64,000 nucleotides of DNA. Origin: Modicisalibacter radicis (GTDB lineage: Bacteria; Pseudomonadota; Gammaproteobacteria; Pseudomonadales; Halomonadaceae). Under the pieces are notes generated by a model, which worked only from the letters and a program-made list of their open reading frames with translations, did no database searches and was not told the origin of the DNA. Shown piece by piece: positions 10,043 through 17,746 of this stretch (positions are counted from its first letter, which is position 1; each line of letters begins with the position of its first letter). Position numbers and translations under genes: made by a program. The stretch covers positions 1 to 64,000 of the forward strand of contig NZ_CAAHFN010000050.1 of assembly GCF_900961225.1 (NCBI RefSeq), in the 5' to 3' direction.

Positions 10043-12094
10043 ATGTCCCGCAACCCGCTGCTCGAATCGCATACCCTGCCGCCCTTCGGCGAGATTCAGC
10101 CCGACCATGTGGTTCCGGCAATCGAGCAGATCCTCGACGAGAACCGTAGTGCCATCGACCGGCTGGCCGAGCAGGCCAATCGCGAGACACCGACCTGGCA
10201 GAGCCTGGCCGCGCCCATCGAGGAGCTCAACGACCGGCTGTCGCAGGCCTGGTCGCCGGTATCGCACCTGAACGGCACCATGAACAGCCCGGCACTGCGC
10301 GACGCCTACCAGGCATGCCTCGGCAAGCTTTCCGAATACGGCACCTGGCTGGGCCAGCACGAGGGGCTGTTCCGCGCCTATCGGGCGCTCAAGGATTCGC
10401 CGAACTACGCCGAGTCGACCCCGGCGCAGCAGCGCTCGATCGACAACACGTTACGTGACTTCCGCCTCGCCGGCGTCGACCTGCCGGCCGATGACAAGCA
10501 TCGCTACGGCGAGATCCAGGCACGGCTCTCCGAGCTGACCAACACCTTTTCCAACCATGTGCTCGATGCCACTCAGGCGTGGCACAAGGACATCGCCGAT
10601 GCCGACGCGCTCGACGGCCTGCCCGAGAGCGCCCTGGACACGCTCAAGGCCAACGCCGAGGCCAAGCAGCTCGACGGCTACCGCATTACCCTGGACTTCC
10701 CCAGCTTCTTCCCGGTGATGAGCTACGCCCACGACCGGGCGCTGCGCAAGGAGGTCTACACCGCCTTCGTCACCCGCGCCTCGGAACTCGGCCCCAACGC
10801 CGGCGAGTACGACAACGCGCCGATAATCGAGGAGATCCTCGCGCTGCGTCAGGAGCTCGCCCGGCTGCTGGGCTTTGCGACCTACGCCGATTACTCGCTG
10901 GCGACCAAGATGGCCGAGTCCCCCGCCCAGGTGCTCGATTTTCTCGGCGACCTGGCCGGGCGCGCCCATCGCCAGGCTCAGGAGGAGTTCAACGAGCTCG
11001 AAGCCTTCGCCAAGGAGACCCTGTCGCTCGACACCCTCGAGCCCTGGGACGTCGGCTATGCCAGCGAGAAGCTGCGCGAGGCCCGCTACGCCATCTCCCA
11101 GGAGCAGCTGCGCCCCTACTTTCCGGCACCACAGGTGATCGACGGCCTGTTTCGGGTCACCCAGCGGCTTTACGGCGTGCGCTTCGAAGAAGACACGGAG
11201 GCACCGCGCTATCACCCCGATGTGCGCTACTACTCGATCCGCGAGGGCGACACGCCGATCGCCGGCTTCTATCTCGACCTGTACGCCCGCGAAGGCAAGC
11301 GCGGCGGCGCCTGGATGGATGAATGCCGGGTACGTCGCGAGCGCGAGGACGGCAGCCTGCAACTGCCGGTCGCCTACCTGACCTGCAACTTCACCCGCCC
11401 GGTGGGCGGCAAGCCGGCGCTGCTCACCCACGACGAGGTCACCACACTGTTCCACGAGTTCGGCCACGGCCTGCACCACATGCTGACCCGCCAGACCGTC
11501 GCCGACGTCTCGGGCATCAACGGCGTGGCCTGGGATGCGGTGGAACTGCCCAGCCAGTTCATGGAGAATTTCTGCTGGGAACGCGAAGGGCTGGACATGA
11601 TCGCCGCCCACGTCGACACCGGCGAGCGCCTGCCCGACGAGCTGCTCGGCAAGCTGCAGGCGGCCAGGAACTTCCAGTCGGCGATGGGCATGCTGCGCCA
11701 GATCGAGTTCTCGCTGTTCGACTTCCGCCTTCATCATGAACTCGAGACCCCCACGGCCGACGACGTCCAGGGCCTGCTCGACGCGGTGCGCGACCAGTAC
11801 TCGGTGGTCCCGCGCGCCGACTTCAACCGCTTCCAGAACAGCTTCGGGCATATCTTCGCCGGCGGCTACGCGGCGGGTTACTACAGCTACAAGTGGGCCG
11901 AGGTACTGTCGGCCGACGCCTATGGCGCCTTCGAGGAGGCCGGGGTGTTCGATGGCGACACCGGGATGCGCTTCCGTCGCGAGATTCTCGAACAGGGTGG
12001 TTCCCGCGACGCCGCCGAGCTGTTCAAGACATTCCGCGGCCGCGAGCCCAGCGTCGAGCCTCTGCTTCGCCACAGCGGCATTCGTGCCGCCTGA
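10043..12094 (+). CDS. prlC: oligopeptidase A (M3 family zinc metallopeptidase)
   Basis: This 683-residue cytoplasmic peptidase shows the zinc motif HEFGHGLHH (about residue 475) with the downstream Glu ligand region (WDAVELPSQFMENF), and the C-terminal RFQNSFGHIFAGGYAAGYYSY block typical of the thimet oligopeptidase/OpdA group. It degrades short peptides and cleaved signal peptides. I placed the start at ATG 10043 (MSRNPLLE, preceded by CGAGG) rather than 63 bp upstream, because family members begin near this PLL/LP segment. It is followed 12 bp later by yheV, the usual neighbour in gammaproteobacteria, implying an operon. Confidence 0.95.
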   Translation: MSRNPLLESHTLPPFGEIQPDHVVPAIEQILDENRSAIDRLAEQANRETPTWQSLAAPIEELNDRLSQAWSPVSHLNGTMNSPALRDAYQACLGKLSEYGTWLGQHEGLFRAYRALKDSPNYAESTPAQQRSIDNTLRDFRLAGVDLPADDKHRYGEIQARLSELTNTFSNHVLDATQAWHKDIADADALDGLPESALDTLKANAEAKQLDGYRITLDFPSFFPVMSYAHDRALRKEVYTAFVTRASELGPNAGEYDNAPIIEEILALRQELARLLGFATYADYSLATKMAESPAQVLDFLGDLAGRAHRQAQEEFNELEAFAKETLSLDTLEPWDVGYASEKLREARYAISQEQLRPYFPAPQVIDGLFRVTQRLYGVRFEEDTEAPRYHPDVRYYSIREGDTPIAGFYLDLYAREGKRGGAWMDECRVRREREDGSLQLPVAYLTCNFTRPVGGKPALLTHDEVTTLFHEFGHGLHHMLTRQTVADVSGINGVAWDAVELPSQFMENFCWEREGLDMIAAHVDTGERLPDELLGKLQAARNFQSAMGMLRQIEFSLFDFRLHHELETPTADDVQGLLDAVRDQYSVVPRADFNRFQNSFGHIFAGGYAAGYYSYKWAEVLSADAYGAFEEAGVFDGDTGMRFRREILEQGGSRDAAELFKTFRGREPSVEPLLRHSGIRAA

Positions 12095-12106
12095 CCAGGA
12101 GAATGC

Positions 12107-12358
12107 ATGTCGACCCCCAAACGCTTCATCGCCGGCGCCATCTGCCCGCGCTGTGCGGCCATGGACAAGGTTCGCACCTGGGAAGCCAACGGCATCCGCT
12201 ACCGCGACTGCGTGGCCTGCGACTTCTTCGAGCAACTGCCGATCGAGGAGCAGGACGCGCCGGAACTCACCACCCGCGTCAACCGGGAACGCGACGACGA
12301 CCAGCGCAACAGCGTGCAGCCGGTGCGCATCCTCGATCCCAAGGGTCCCAAGGGCTAG
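12107..12358 (+). CDS. yheV: YheV-family small putative zinc protein
   Basis: This 83-residue protein has two CxxC pairs, Cys13-Cys16 (CPRC) and Cys35-Cys38 (CVAC), forming a probable zinc ribbon, followed by a charged, probably disordered tail. The family (DUF2387, YheV) has no established function. The ribosome-binding site AGGAGA lies directly upstream of the ATG and the spacing to prlC (12 bp) indicates co-transcription. Confidence 0.85.
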   Translation: MSTPKRFIAGAICPRCAAMDKVRTWEANGIRYRDCVACDFFEQLPIEEQDAPELTTRVNRERDDDQRNSVQPVRILDPKGPKG

Positions 12359-12383
12359 CGCTGCCACGGATGGCATGAGCGCT

Positions 12384-12416
12384 AAAAGCCAATCGGCCCG
12401 CACTGGCGGGCCGATT
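12384..12416 (-). terminator. intrinsic terminator for sodC (may also stop yheV)
   Basis: An 11-bp stem (12391-12401 pairing with 12406-12416, loop ACTG) is followed on the minus strand by GGCTTTT. The T run is on the sodC side; on the plus strand there is no clear T run, so use by prlC-yheV is less certain. Confidence 0.75.
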
Positions 12417-12469
12417 GCCTGGATACGACGCTACCTGGGCGATCTCGGCGTTGCCGAATCGCGCGGATG

Positions 12470-12994
12470 CTACCCCTCGAAAAGCCCACAGGCGACCCGC
12501 GAGCCACCGCCTCCCAGGTGGGGTTCATCACCATAGGTATCGCCACCGTTGTGGATCACCAGGGCATGGCCCTTGACGTCGTCCATCGTCAGGCGCGGCG
12601 CGAGTACCGGCGTCGTCGAGGTTCCCTGCGCGTCCACCGTCAATAGCGGCAGATCGCCCAGATGACCCTCGCCATAGGGCCCCTGGTGCGTGCCGCTGCC
12701 CTCGGGATCGAAGTGGCCGCCGGCCGCGCCTGCAGCGACCGTCTCGCCATCCTTCACGGCCGGATCGCAGGCCCGGTTCTGGTGCAGATGGAAACCGTGC
12801 ATGCCGGTTTCCAGGCCCTCCAGGTCGGGAGTGAACTTGACGCCCCACTCGGTCTTCTCGACGTTGATGGTGCCGACCGGCTCACCACTCCCGTCGGCCG
12901 ATACTGCATGCATCTCCACGCTGGTCGAGGCGTAGGCCCCAGCGGTGGTCAGCGCGGCGACGCCCAGGCCCACCATCCATTGCGACAAACGCAT
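12470..12994 (-). CDS. sodC: periplasmic Cu/Zn superoxide dismutase (copy 1)
   Basis: This 174-residue protein has an N-terminal signal peptide (about residues 1-23, ending AGAYA) and the bacterial Cu/Zn SOD motifs: copper ligands in HGFHLH, bridging and zinc ligands in GGHFDPEGSGTHQGPYGEGHLGDLP, the fourth copper His in ALVIHNGGD, and the disulphide Cys pair (RACDP and VACG). The start is the ATG at 12994 with GGAGGAAGA upstream; a longer frame adds 22 residues before the signal peptide and is not needed. A second, diverged copy is at 24733-25275. The protein would protect the periplasm from superoxide. Confidence 0.92.
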   Translation of the reverse strand: MRLSQWMVGLGVAALTTAGAYASTSVEMHAVSADGSGEPVGTINVEKTEWGVKFTPDLEGLETGMHGFHLHQNRACDPAVKDGETVAAGAAGGHFDPEGSGTHQGPYGEGHLGDLPLLTVDAQGTSTTPVLAPRLTMDDVKGHALVIHNGGDTYGDEPHLGGGGSRVACGLFEG

Positions 12995-13102
12995 GATTCT
13001 CTTCCTCCCTGATCGTGATCGCATGTGCGTCCTCAGGCTAGTCAATGCGAGTGCTGCCAACCACCCGGGTGGGGGCTCGACGGCATGACCTCGGCAAAGT
13101 GG

Positions 13103-13115
13103 TAAGCATTGCTTA
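13103..13115. promoter_or_regulatory. LysR-type box upstream of tctC
   Basis: TAAGCATTGCTTA is a perfect inverted repeat around one central base and fits the T-N11-A LysR-type consensus. It lies 93 bp upstream of the TTT transporter tctC ATG, in an A/T-rich stretch that contrasts with the GC-rich genes. A related sequence, 10 of 13 identical, lies next to the start of the cluster's lysR gene (17049-17061). Confidence 0.65.
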
Positions 13116-13207
13116 TGTTTTTTTGATATTTATTTAATTGATGGCATAACTTTTCGGCGATAGCGTTAGACCTGTCCTCCCAACACAACACAACCAAGGA
13201 CTCCCCC

Positions 13208-14164
13208 ATGTCTGTCTTCAATGCTCGCCTGACCCTGGCCCTAGTCACTCTGACCGCCAGCGGTATCCTGCAGGCCGCCGAATATCCGCAGAAGAACGTC
13301 AATTACATCGTGCCATTCGCCGCCGGCGGCGCCGTCGACGTCACTGGACGCCTGATTGCCGACAATGCCCCGAATGCCTTTGATGACCACAAGTTCGTCG
13401 TCAAGAACATGCCCGGTGGCGGCGCGGTGATCGGACAGACCTATGTCAGTTCGGCCCCCGCGGATGGCTACACGCTGCTGGCCATGACCTCGTCGATCAT
13501 CAACAACTCTCTGACCAAGTCAGTCAGCTACGACCTCGACAGCTTCACGCCTCTGGCCCTCTACAACCTCGACCCCGAGGTGATCGTCACGGCTGCCGAC
13601 AGCCAGCTAAGCGACCTGCAGCACTTCCTCGATGCCGCCGCCGACCAGGGGTTAAGCGTCGCCACGCCGGGCAACGGTACTTCGCACCACATCGCGGCCC
13701 TGGCACTGGCGCAGGAGAAGGGGCTCGAGTTCCGCTTCGTGCACAATGCCAGCGCCGCCATGCAGCTCCAGCAACTGATGGGCGACCACGTTCAGGCCAG
13801 CTTCATGTCGCTGGGTGAGGCGGTAGGCCCCGCCCAGGACGGCAATATCACCATCCTGGCCGTGATGGATGGCAAGCGCAGCGATCTCGCCCCCGATGTC
13901 CCGACCTATCAGGAAGTGACCGGCGATGACTTCCAGTGGGGCACTTTCCGCGGCATCGCCGCCCCGGCGGGCCTGTCCGACGCCGTCGAGGCCGAACTGG
14001 AGTCGCGCCTGCAGCAGGTACTTACCTCGTCCGAGTTCGTCGAGCGCATGAACGCGGCCGGTTACAAGGTCGACTACCGTGATGGCGAGGCGTTCAGCCG
14101 CTATCTCGACACGACGGCCAAGAAGATGCAGGAAGTACTGCCCCTGCTGGACACCCAGTCGTGA
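13208..14164 (+). CDS. tctC: TTT-family (TctC) periplasmic substrate-binding protein
   Basis: This 318-residue protein has a signal peptide (residues about 1-24, ending LQAA) and a Bug/TctC-type binding fold with the usual VPFAAGGAVDVTGRL substrate-loop motif and PGGGAVIGQ. It delivers an organic acid to the TctAB membrane subunits encoded directly downstream; tctB starts inside its stop codon. The adjacent cysteine-dioxygenase-like, rhodanese and lyase genes suggest a sulfur-containing organic acid rather than citrate (inference). The start ATG follows AAGGA. Confidence 0.88.
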   Translation: MSVFNARLTLALVTLTASGILQAAEYPQKNVNYIVPFAAGGAVDVTGRLIADNAPNAFDDHKFVVKNMPGGGAVIGQTYVSSAPADGYTLLAMTSSIINNSLTKSVSYDLDSFTPLALYNLDPEVIVTAADSQLSDLQHFLDAAADQGLSVATPGNGTSHHIAALALAQEKGLEFRFVHNASAAMQLQQLMGDHVQASFMSLGEAVGPAQDGNITILAVMDGKRSDLAPDVPTYQEVTGDDFQWGTFRGIAAPAGLSDAVEAELESRLQQVLTSSEFVERMNAAGYKVDYRDGEAFSRYLDTTAKKMQEVLPLLDTQS

Positions 14165-14616
14165 CCCGTCAGCGCCTCTCCCCCCTGTCCGGCCATTGGC
14201 TGGACAGGGTGTTATCGGCGGTCTGCCTGGCCCTGGCGATCGGTGTGCTGACGCTGGCCGAAGACTACCCGGACTCGGCCGCCGCCGTGCCCCTGATTCT
14301 GGGTTGGCTGCTGATACCATGCGCGATCGGGCTCTGGCTGTTCCCCGGCCAACCCAGTGACACCCGAGGCATCGTCACGATCCGGCTGGTTCGGGCCGCG
14401 GCGATACTGACACTGAGCTGCTGGCTGTTCACCGCCATCGGTGCCGAGGCCGGCCTATGGGTGCTCTTCTTCGGCTGCGCCTGGCTCATGGGCCACGCAC
14501 CGAACACGCGGCTCGCCCTGGTGGCATTGCTGTTCACGGCCGGGCTGGGCGTGCTGTTCGGCAGTCTGCTCGGCGTCCCCTTGACCGGGCCGGCCTTCGG
14601 CCTCTTCCTCGACTGA
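14161..14616 (+). CDS. tctB: TTT-family small membrane subunit (TctB)
   Basis: This 151-residue protein has four predicted membrane spans and the layout of TctB, the poorly conserved small subunit of tripartite tricarboxylate-type transporters. It begins with GTG overlapping the tctC stop (GTGA) and is followed by tctA after 34 bp. Its identification rests mainly on position and hydropathy. Confidence 0.82.
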   Translation: MTRQRLSPLSGHWLDRVLSAVCLALAIGVLTLAEDYPDSAAAVPLILGWLLIPCAIGLWLFPGQPSDTRGIVTIRLVRAAAILTLSCWLFTAIGAEAGLWVLFFGCAWLMGHAPNTRLALVALLFTAGLGVLFGSLLGVPLTGPAFGLFLD

Positions 14617-14650
14617 CCCGGGTCGACCGTCCCCAACGAGAACCGACTCC

Positions 14651-16159
14651 ATGGATTATGCTGCCCTGTTGCAAGCGGGCCTTCACGCCATCAGCCTCTG
14701 GCCGCTGCTGAGCCTGCTGGCCGGCGTCTCGCTCGGCCTGATCGTCGGCTCCATCCCCGGCCTCAACGACACCATCACCCTGGCCGTGCTGGTTCCGGTC
14801 ACCTTTGCCATGCCCTCCGACATCGCCTTCCCGTTGCTGGTGGGCGTGTATTGCTCCGCCTGTTTCGGCGGTGCCTTCCCGGCCATCCTGCTGAAGATCC
14901 CGGGGACTGCCTCCTCGGTGCTCACCGCGATCGACGGCTATGCCATGACCCGCCGGGGCGAGGCCGGTCGCGCGCTGGGCATCGCCACCTACAGCTCGAC
15001 GTTCGCCGGCGTGATCTCGGCGCTGATATTGCTGTTCTTCGCACCGCTGCTGGCCCGCTATGCGCTGGAGTTCGGTCCGGCCGAATACTTCTCGCTAAGC
15101 GTCCTGGGGCTTTCCACGGTAATCGGCATGGGCGCCGGCAATGCCATGAAGAGCGCGCTGTCATGCCTGCTCGGTCTGCTGGTCGCGATGATCGGCATGA
15201 GCCCCGAATCCGGCTTTCCGCGCTTCACGTTCGGCAATTTCTGGCTCTTCGAGGGCCTGCCGCTGACACCGATCCTGATCGGCCTGTTCGGGCTGAGCGT
15301 GGTTCTCGAGATGCTGGTCGGCAAGCCGAGGGGCGATACCATGAGCGAGGCCCGGCAAACACCGATTCGCTTTACCGACATGCTGCTGCCTTGGTCCCTG
15401 GTGCGCCGGCTGCTGCCGACTTGGCTGAGTGCGACGGCCCTCGGCAACCTGGTGGGAATCCTGCCCGGCGCGGGTATGCTGGTGGCGATCTACATGGCCT
15501 ACGAGCGTGTCCGTCGCCGCTTCGGGGAGCGCTGCGGCCAGGGGCTACCGGAAGGCATCGCAGCACCGGAAGCCGCCAACAACTCGGTGGTCTCGAGTTC
15601 GATGGTCCCGCTGCTGTCGCTGGGCATCCCCGGCAATTCGACCTCGGCGCTGTTTCTCGGCGCCCTGCTGATCCAGGGGCTTCGACCCGGCCCCGGGCTG
15701 TTCAGCAACAGCCCCGATATCGCCTACCTGATCGTGATCTGCTTCGTGCTCGCCAACCTGATGATGTTCCCCGTGGGCCTGCTGCTGGCGCGTATCGTTC
15801 CCAACCTGATCCGCGCCGTCCCCCAGCCGCTGCTGGCCGCGGCGATCGCCGGCTTGTGCTTCACCGGGGCTTTCGCCATCGGCAACAGCGTCTTCGGTAT
15901 CCTGGTCGCCCTGACTTTCGGCGTCATCGGCTTCGGCTTCAATCGCATGCAGGTGCCCCTGTCGCCGTTCATCCTGGCCCTGGTGCTGGCCCCGGTGATC
16001 GAACGCGCCTTCTTTCAAAGCATGTCACTGTCGCAGGGGTCGCCGAGCTACTTCTTCACCCAACCGCTGAGCGCAACGATGCTGCTCTTCACCCTGGCCT
16101 TTCTGCTCTGGCCGTTCGGCAAGCGCTACGTCCTGCAACGCCGCGCGGCCAGGCGCTAG
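14651..16159 (+). CDS. tctA: TTT-family large membrane subunit (TctA)
   Basis: This 502-residue polytopic protein (about 10-12 spans) has TctA hallmarks: GLIVGSIPGLNDTITLAVLVP near the start, FGGAFPAILLKIPGTASS with the IPG loop, and the second repeat GNLVGILPGAGMLVAIYMAYE plus PEAANNSV and LGIPGNSTSALFLGAL. It is the ion-coupled permease of the tctCBA system. Its stop overlaps that of the convergent lysR gene by 4 bp. A second, different TTT system in this window belongs to the tartrate operon. Confidence 0.92.
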   Translation: MDYAALLQAGLHAISLWPLLSLLAGVSLGLIVGSIPGLNDTITLAVLVPVTFAMPSDIAFPLLVGVYCSACFGGAFPAILLKIPGTASSVLTAIDGYAMTRRGEAGRALGIATYSSTFAGVISALILLFFAPLLARYALEFGPAEYFSLSVLGLSTVIGMGAGNAMKSALSCLLGLLVAMIGMSPESGFPRFTFGNFWLFEGLPLTPILIGLFGLSVVLEMLVGKPRGDTMSEARQTPIRFTDMLLPWSLVRRLLPTWLSATALGNLVGILPGAGMLVAIYMAYERVRRRFGERCGQGLPEGIAAPEAANNSVVSSSMVPLLSLGIPGNSTSALFLGALLIQGLRPGPGLFSNSPDIAYLIVICFVLANLMMFPVGLLLARIVPNLIRAVPQPLLAAAIAGLCFTGAFAIGNSVFGILVALTFGVIGFGFNRMQVPLSPFILALVLAPVIERAFFQSMSLSQGSPSYFFTQPLSATMLLFTLAFLLWPFGKRYVLQRRAARR

Positions 16160-17043
16160 GCGTTGAGACCCGGTTCCAGGACCGGCGAGGCGCGCCCACC
16201 GACCTGGCTGGCGAGCAGCTGGTAGAGCTTGGTGGCCGCCTCGCTGGGATTGTCGTCACGCAGATAGAGGTAGAAATTGATGTCCGGCAGCGCCGGCAAC
16301 CCCTGGCGCTCCCCCAGCACCCGGAACTCGGGCGTGACCATCTCGATGCTGCGCGCCGTGATGCCCAGCCCGGCGCGCACTGCCGCCTTGATGCCCGCCA
16401 GGTTGGGCGCGACGTAACTTTCCTTGTATTCGCACCCTTCGCGCACCAGGGCCTCCAGGGCGAGCCGCCGGAAGATACTGGGCTCGTCGGCCAGGACCAG
16501 CGACAATGGCCCGCCGGTGTCGAGCTGATAATCACTGGCGGCGATCCACACCACCGGCGAACTGCGCAGCACCAGATGCGGATGCCCCGCCGCTTCCCGG
16601 GTGGAAACGGTCAGATCCAGCTCGCCGGCGAAAAGCATGTCCATCAGATCGGGACTGCGACCGACATGGATAGCCATCGACAGCCGTGGATTGGCCCGCG
16701 CGAAGCGTTGCAGGATATTGGGCAGTACCGTGTCGGCAATATCTGCCGGGGCGCCGATACGCACCGGGCCGCTGAGTTCCTGGTCGTGCAGCGTCGCCCA
16801 CAGCTCGTCGTGCAGGGCCAGCAGCCGGCGCGCGTACTCGGCCAGCCGGATACCTGCCGGCGTCAATTGCTTCTGACGCCCTTGCTTGATGAACAAGGCG
16901 ACCTGTAGCTCGCTCTCCAGGCGCCTCATCTGCTGACTGATGGCCGGTTGCGACTTGTGCACCTTGAGCGCGGCCTTGGCAAAACTCGATTCGTCGCAGA
17001 TCGCCACGAAGGTCCGCAGCAGCGAGAGATCCAGGTGGCGCAT
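16156..17043 (-). CDS. LysR-family regulator of the TTT/organosulfur locus
   Basis: This 295-residue protein has an N-terminal winged HTH (residues about 1-60: MRHLDLSLLRTF, then SFAKAALKVHKSQPAISQQMRRLE) and a C-terminal periplasmic-binding-like effector domain. It is convergent with tctA and divergent from the cysteine-dioxygenase-like gene. A LysR-type sequence lies just before its start and a better palindrome lies upstream of tctC, so it probably controls both flanking operons and itself. The effector is unknown, presumably the imported compound or a breakdown product. Confidence 0.85.
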   Translation of the reverse strand: MRHLDLSLLRTFVAICDESSFAKAALKVHKSQPAISQQMRRLESELQVALFIKQGRQKQLTPAGIRLAEYARRLLALHDELWATLHDQELSGPVRIGAPADIADTVLPNILQRFARANPRLSMAIHVGRSPDLMDMLFAGELDLTVSTREAAGHPHLVLRSSPVVWIAASDYQLDTGGPLSLVLADEPSIFRRLALEALVREGCEYKESYVAPNLAGIKAAVRAGLGITARSIEMVTPEFRVLGERQGLPALPDINFYLYLRDDNPSEAATKLYQLLASQVGGRASPVLEPGLNA

Positions 17044-17048
17044 ATACT

Positions 17049-17061
17049 TAACCCCTGCTTA
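17049..17061. promoter_or_regulatory. LysR-type site between lysR and the dioxygenase gene
   Basis: TAACCCCTGCTTA shares 10 of 13 bases with the perfect box at 13103-13115, including the full TGCTTA half. It sits 5 bp upstream of the lysR ATG. The bases from 17070 to 17100 are strongly A/T-rich, with another GCTTAT half-site at 17079-17084, and probably hold the divergent promoters. Confidence 0.5.
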
Positions 17062-17143
17062 TGAATAGCCCCAAAAAGCTTATTATAATTATAAAGTTTA
17101 GTGCAGTACCGTAATGGTGACTTCGCCAACTACGGAATCGCTC

Positions 17144-17746
17144 ATGGAATCCTCCTCCACCCTTCGCCGACAGGCCGTCGCCGAGACCCTTCAGAGAGTG
17201 CGCCAGACAATCGCCGAGCGCCCCATGGACCGTCCCACGCTGGATCGCGTCCTCGACACGCTCAAGCAGTTGGCCGCGCGTCGCGAACTCTGGAACGAGG
17301 CCGACTATCCCGCGCCGGCACCCGACGAGCATCAGGCCCGTTACCTGATCGACCAGGGCGACGACCAGAGCATCGCGCTCTATCTCAACGTCATGCGTCC
17401 GGGCAAGCGCATTCCTCCCCATGACCACACGACCTGGGCGTGCATCGCCGCCGTCGAGGGCGAGGAATGCAACACCCTCTATCGCCGCCTCGACGACGGC
17501 ACGCAGCCCGGCCGGGCCAAGCTGGAAGAAGCCGAACGTCACATCGTGGGCCCCGGCAACGGCATCGCCCTGCTCGCCGACGACATCCACTCGGTGCGCA
17601 TCGACGGCGACAGGCCGATCCGTCACCTGCATCTCTACGGACGCGCCCTCGAAACGCTCACCGGGCGCACCGCCTTCGATCTCGAAGCGGAGACCTGCCG
17701 GATCATGGACATCGGCGTCAAGACGCGCAGGGCGGAGGAGCGCTGA
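17144..17746 (+). CDS. cysteine dioxygenase-family thiol dioxygenase (cupin)
   Basis: This roughly 200-residue single-domain cupin belongs to the cysteine dioxygenase type I family. The iron ligands can be placed as His93 and His95 (PPHDHTTW) and His149 (DDIHSV), with the His163-x-Tyr165 pair (HLHLYG) of thiol dioxygenases. These enzymes oxidise a thiol (cysteine, 3-mercaptopropionate, mercaptosuccinate) with O2 to a sulfinate. Family members acting on different thiols are hard to tell apart by eye, so the substrate stays open. I prefer ATG 17144 (GGAAT upstream) to an in-frame ATG 30 bp earlier without a ribosome-binding site. The rhodanese gene starts inside its stop codon. Confidence 0.8.
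   Translation: MESSSTLRRQAVAETLQRVRQTIAERPMDRPTLDRVLDTLKQLAARRELWNEADYPAPAPDEHQARYLIDQGDDQSIALYLNVMRPGKRIPPHDHTTWACIAAVEGEECNTLYRRLDDGTQPGRAKLEEAERHIVGPGNGIALLADDIHSVRIDGDRPIRHLHLYGRALETLTGRTAFDLEAETCRIMDIGVKTRRAEER

Noticed and set aside
10451-12403. 650-codon minus-strand ORF opposite prlC
   Set aside because: Antisense shadow of a confident M3 peptidase gene; repetitive VAG/AGE composition without motifs.
17114-17746. Longer dioxygenase start at 17114
   Set aside because: No ribosome-binding site, and the extra ten residues fall in the A/T-rich promoter side; ATG 17144 has GGAAT upstream.
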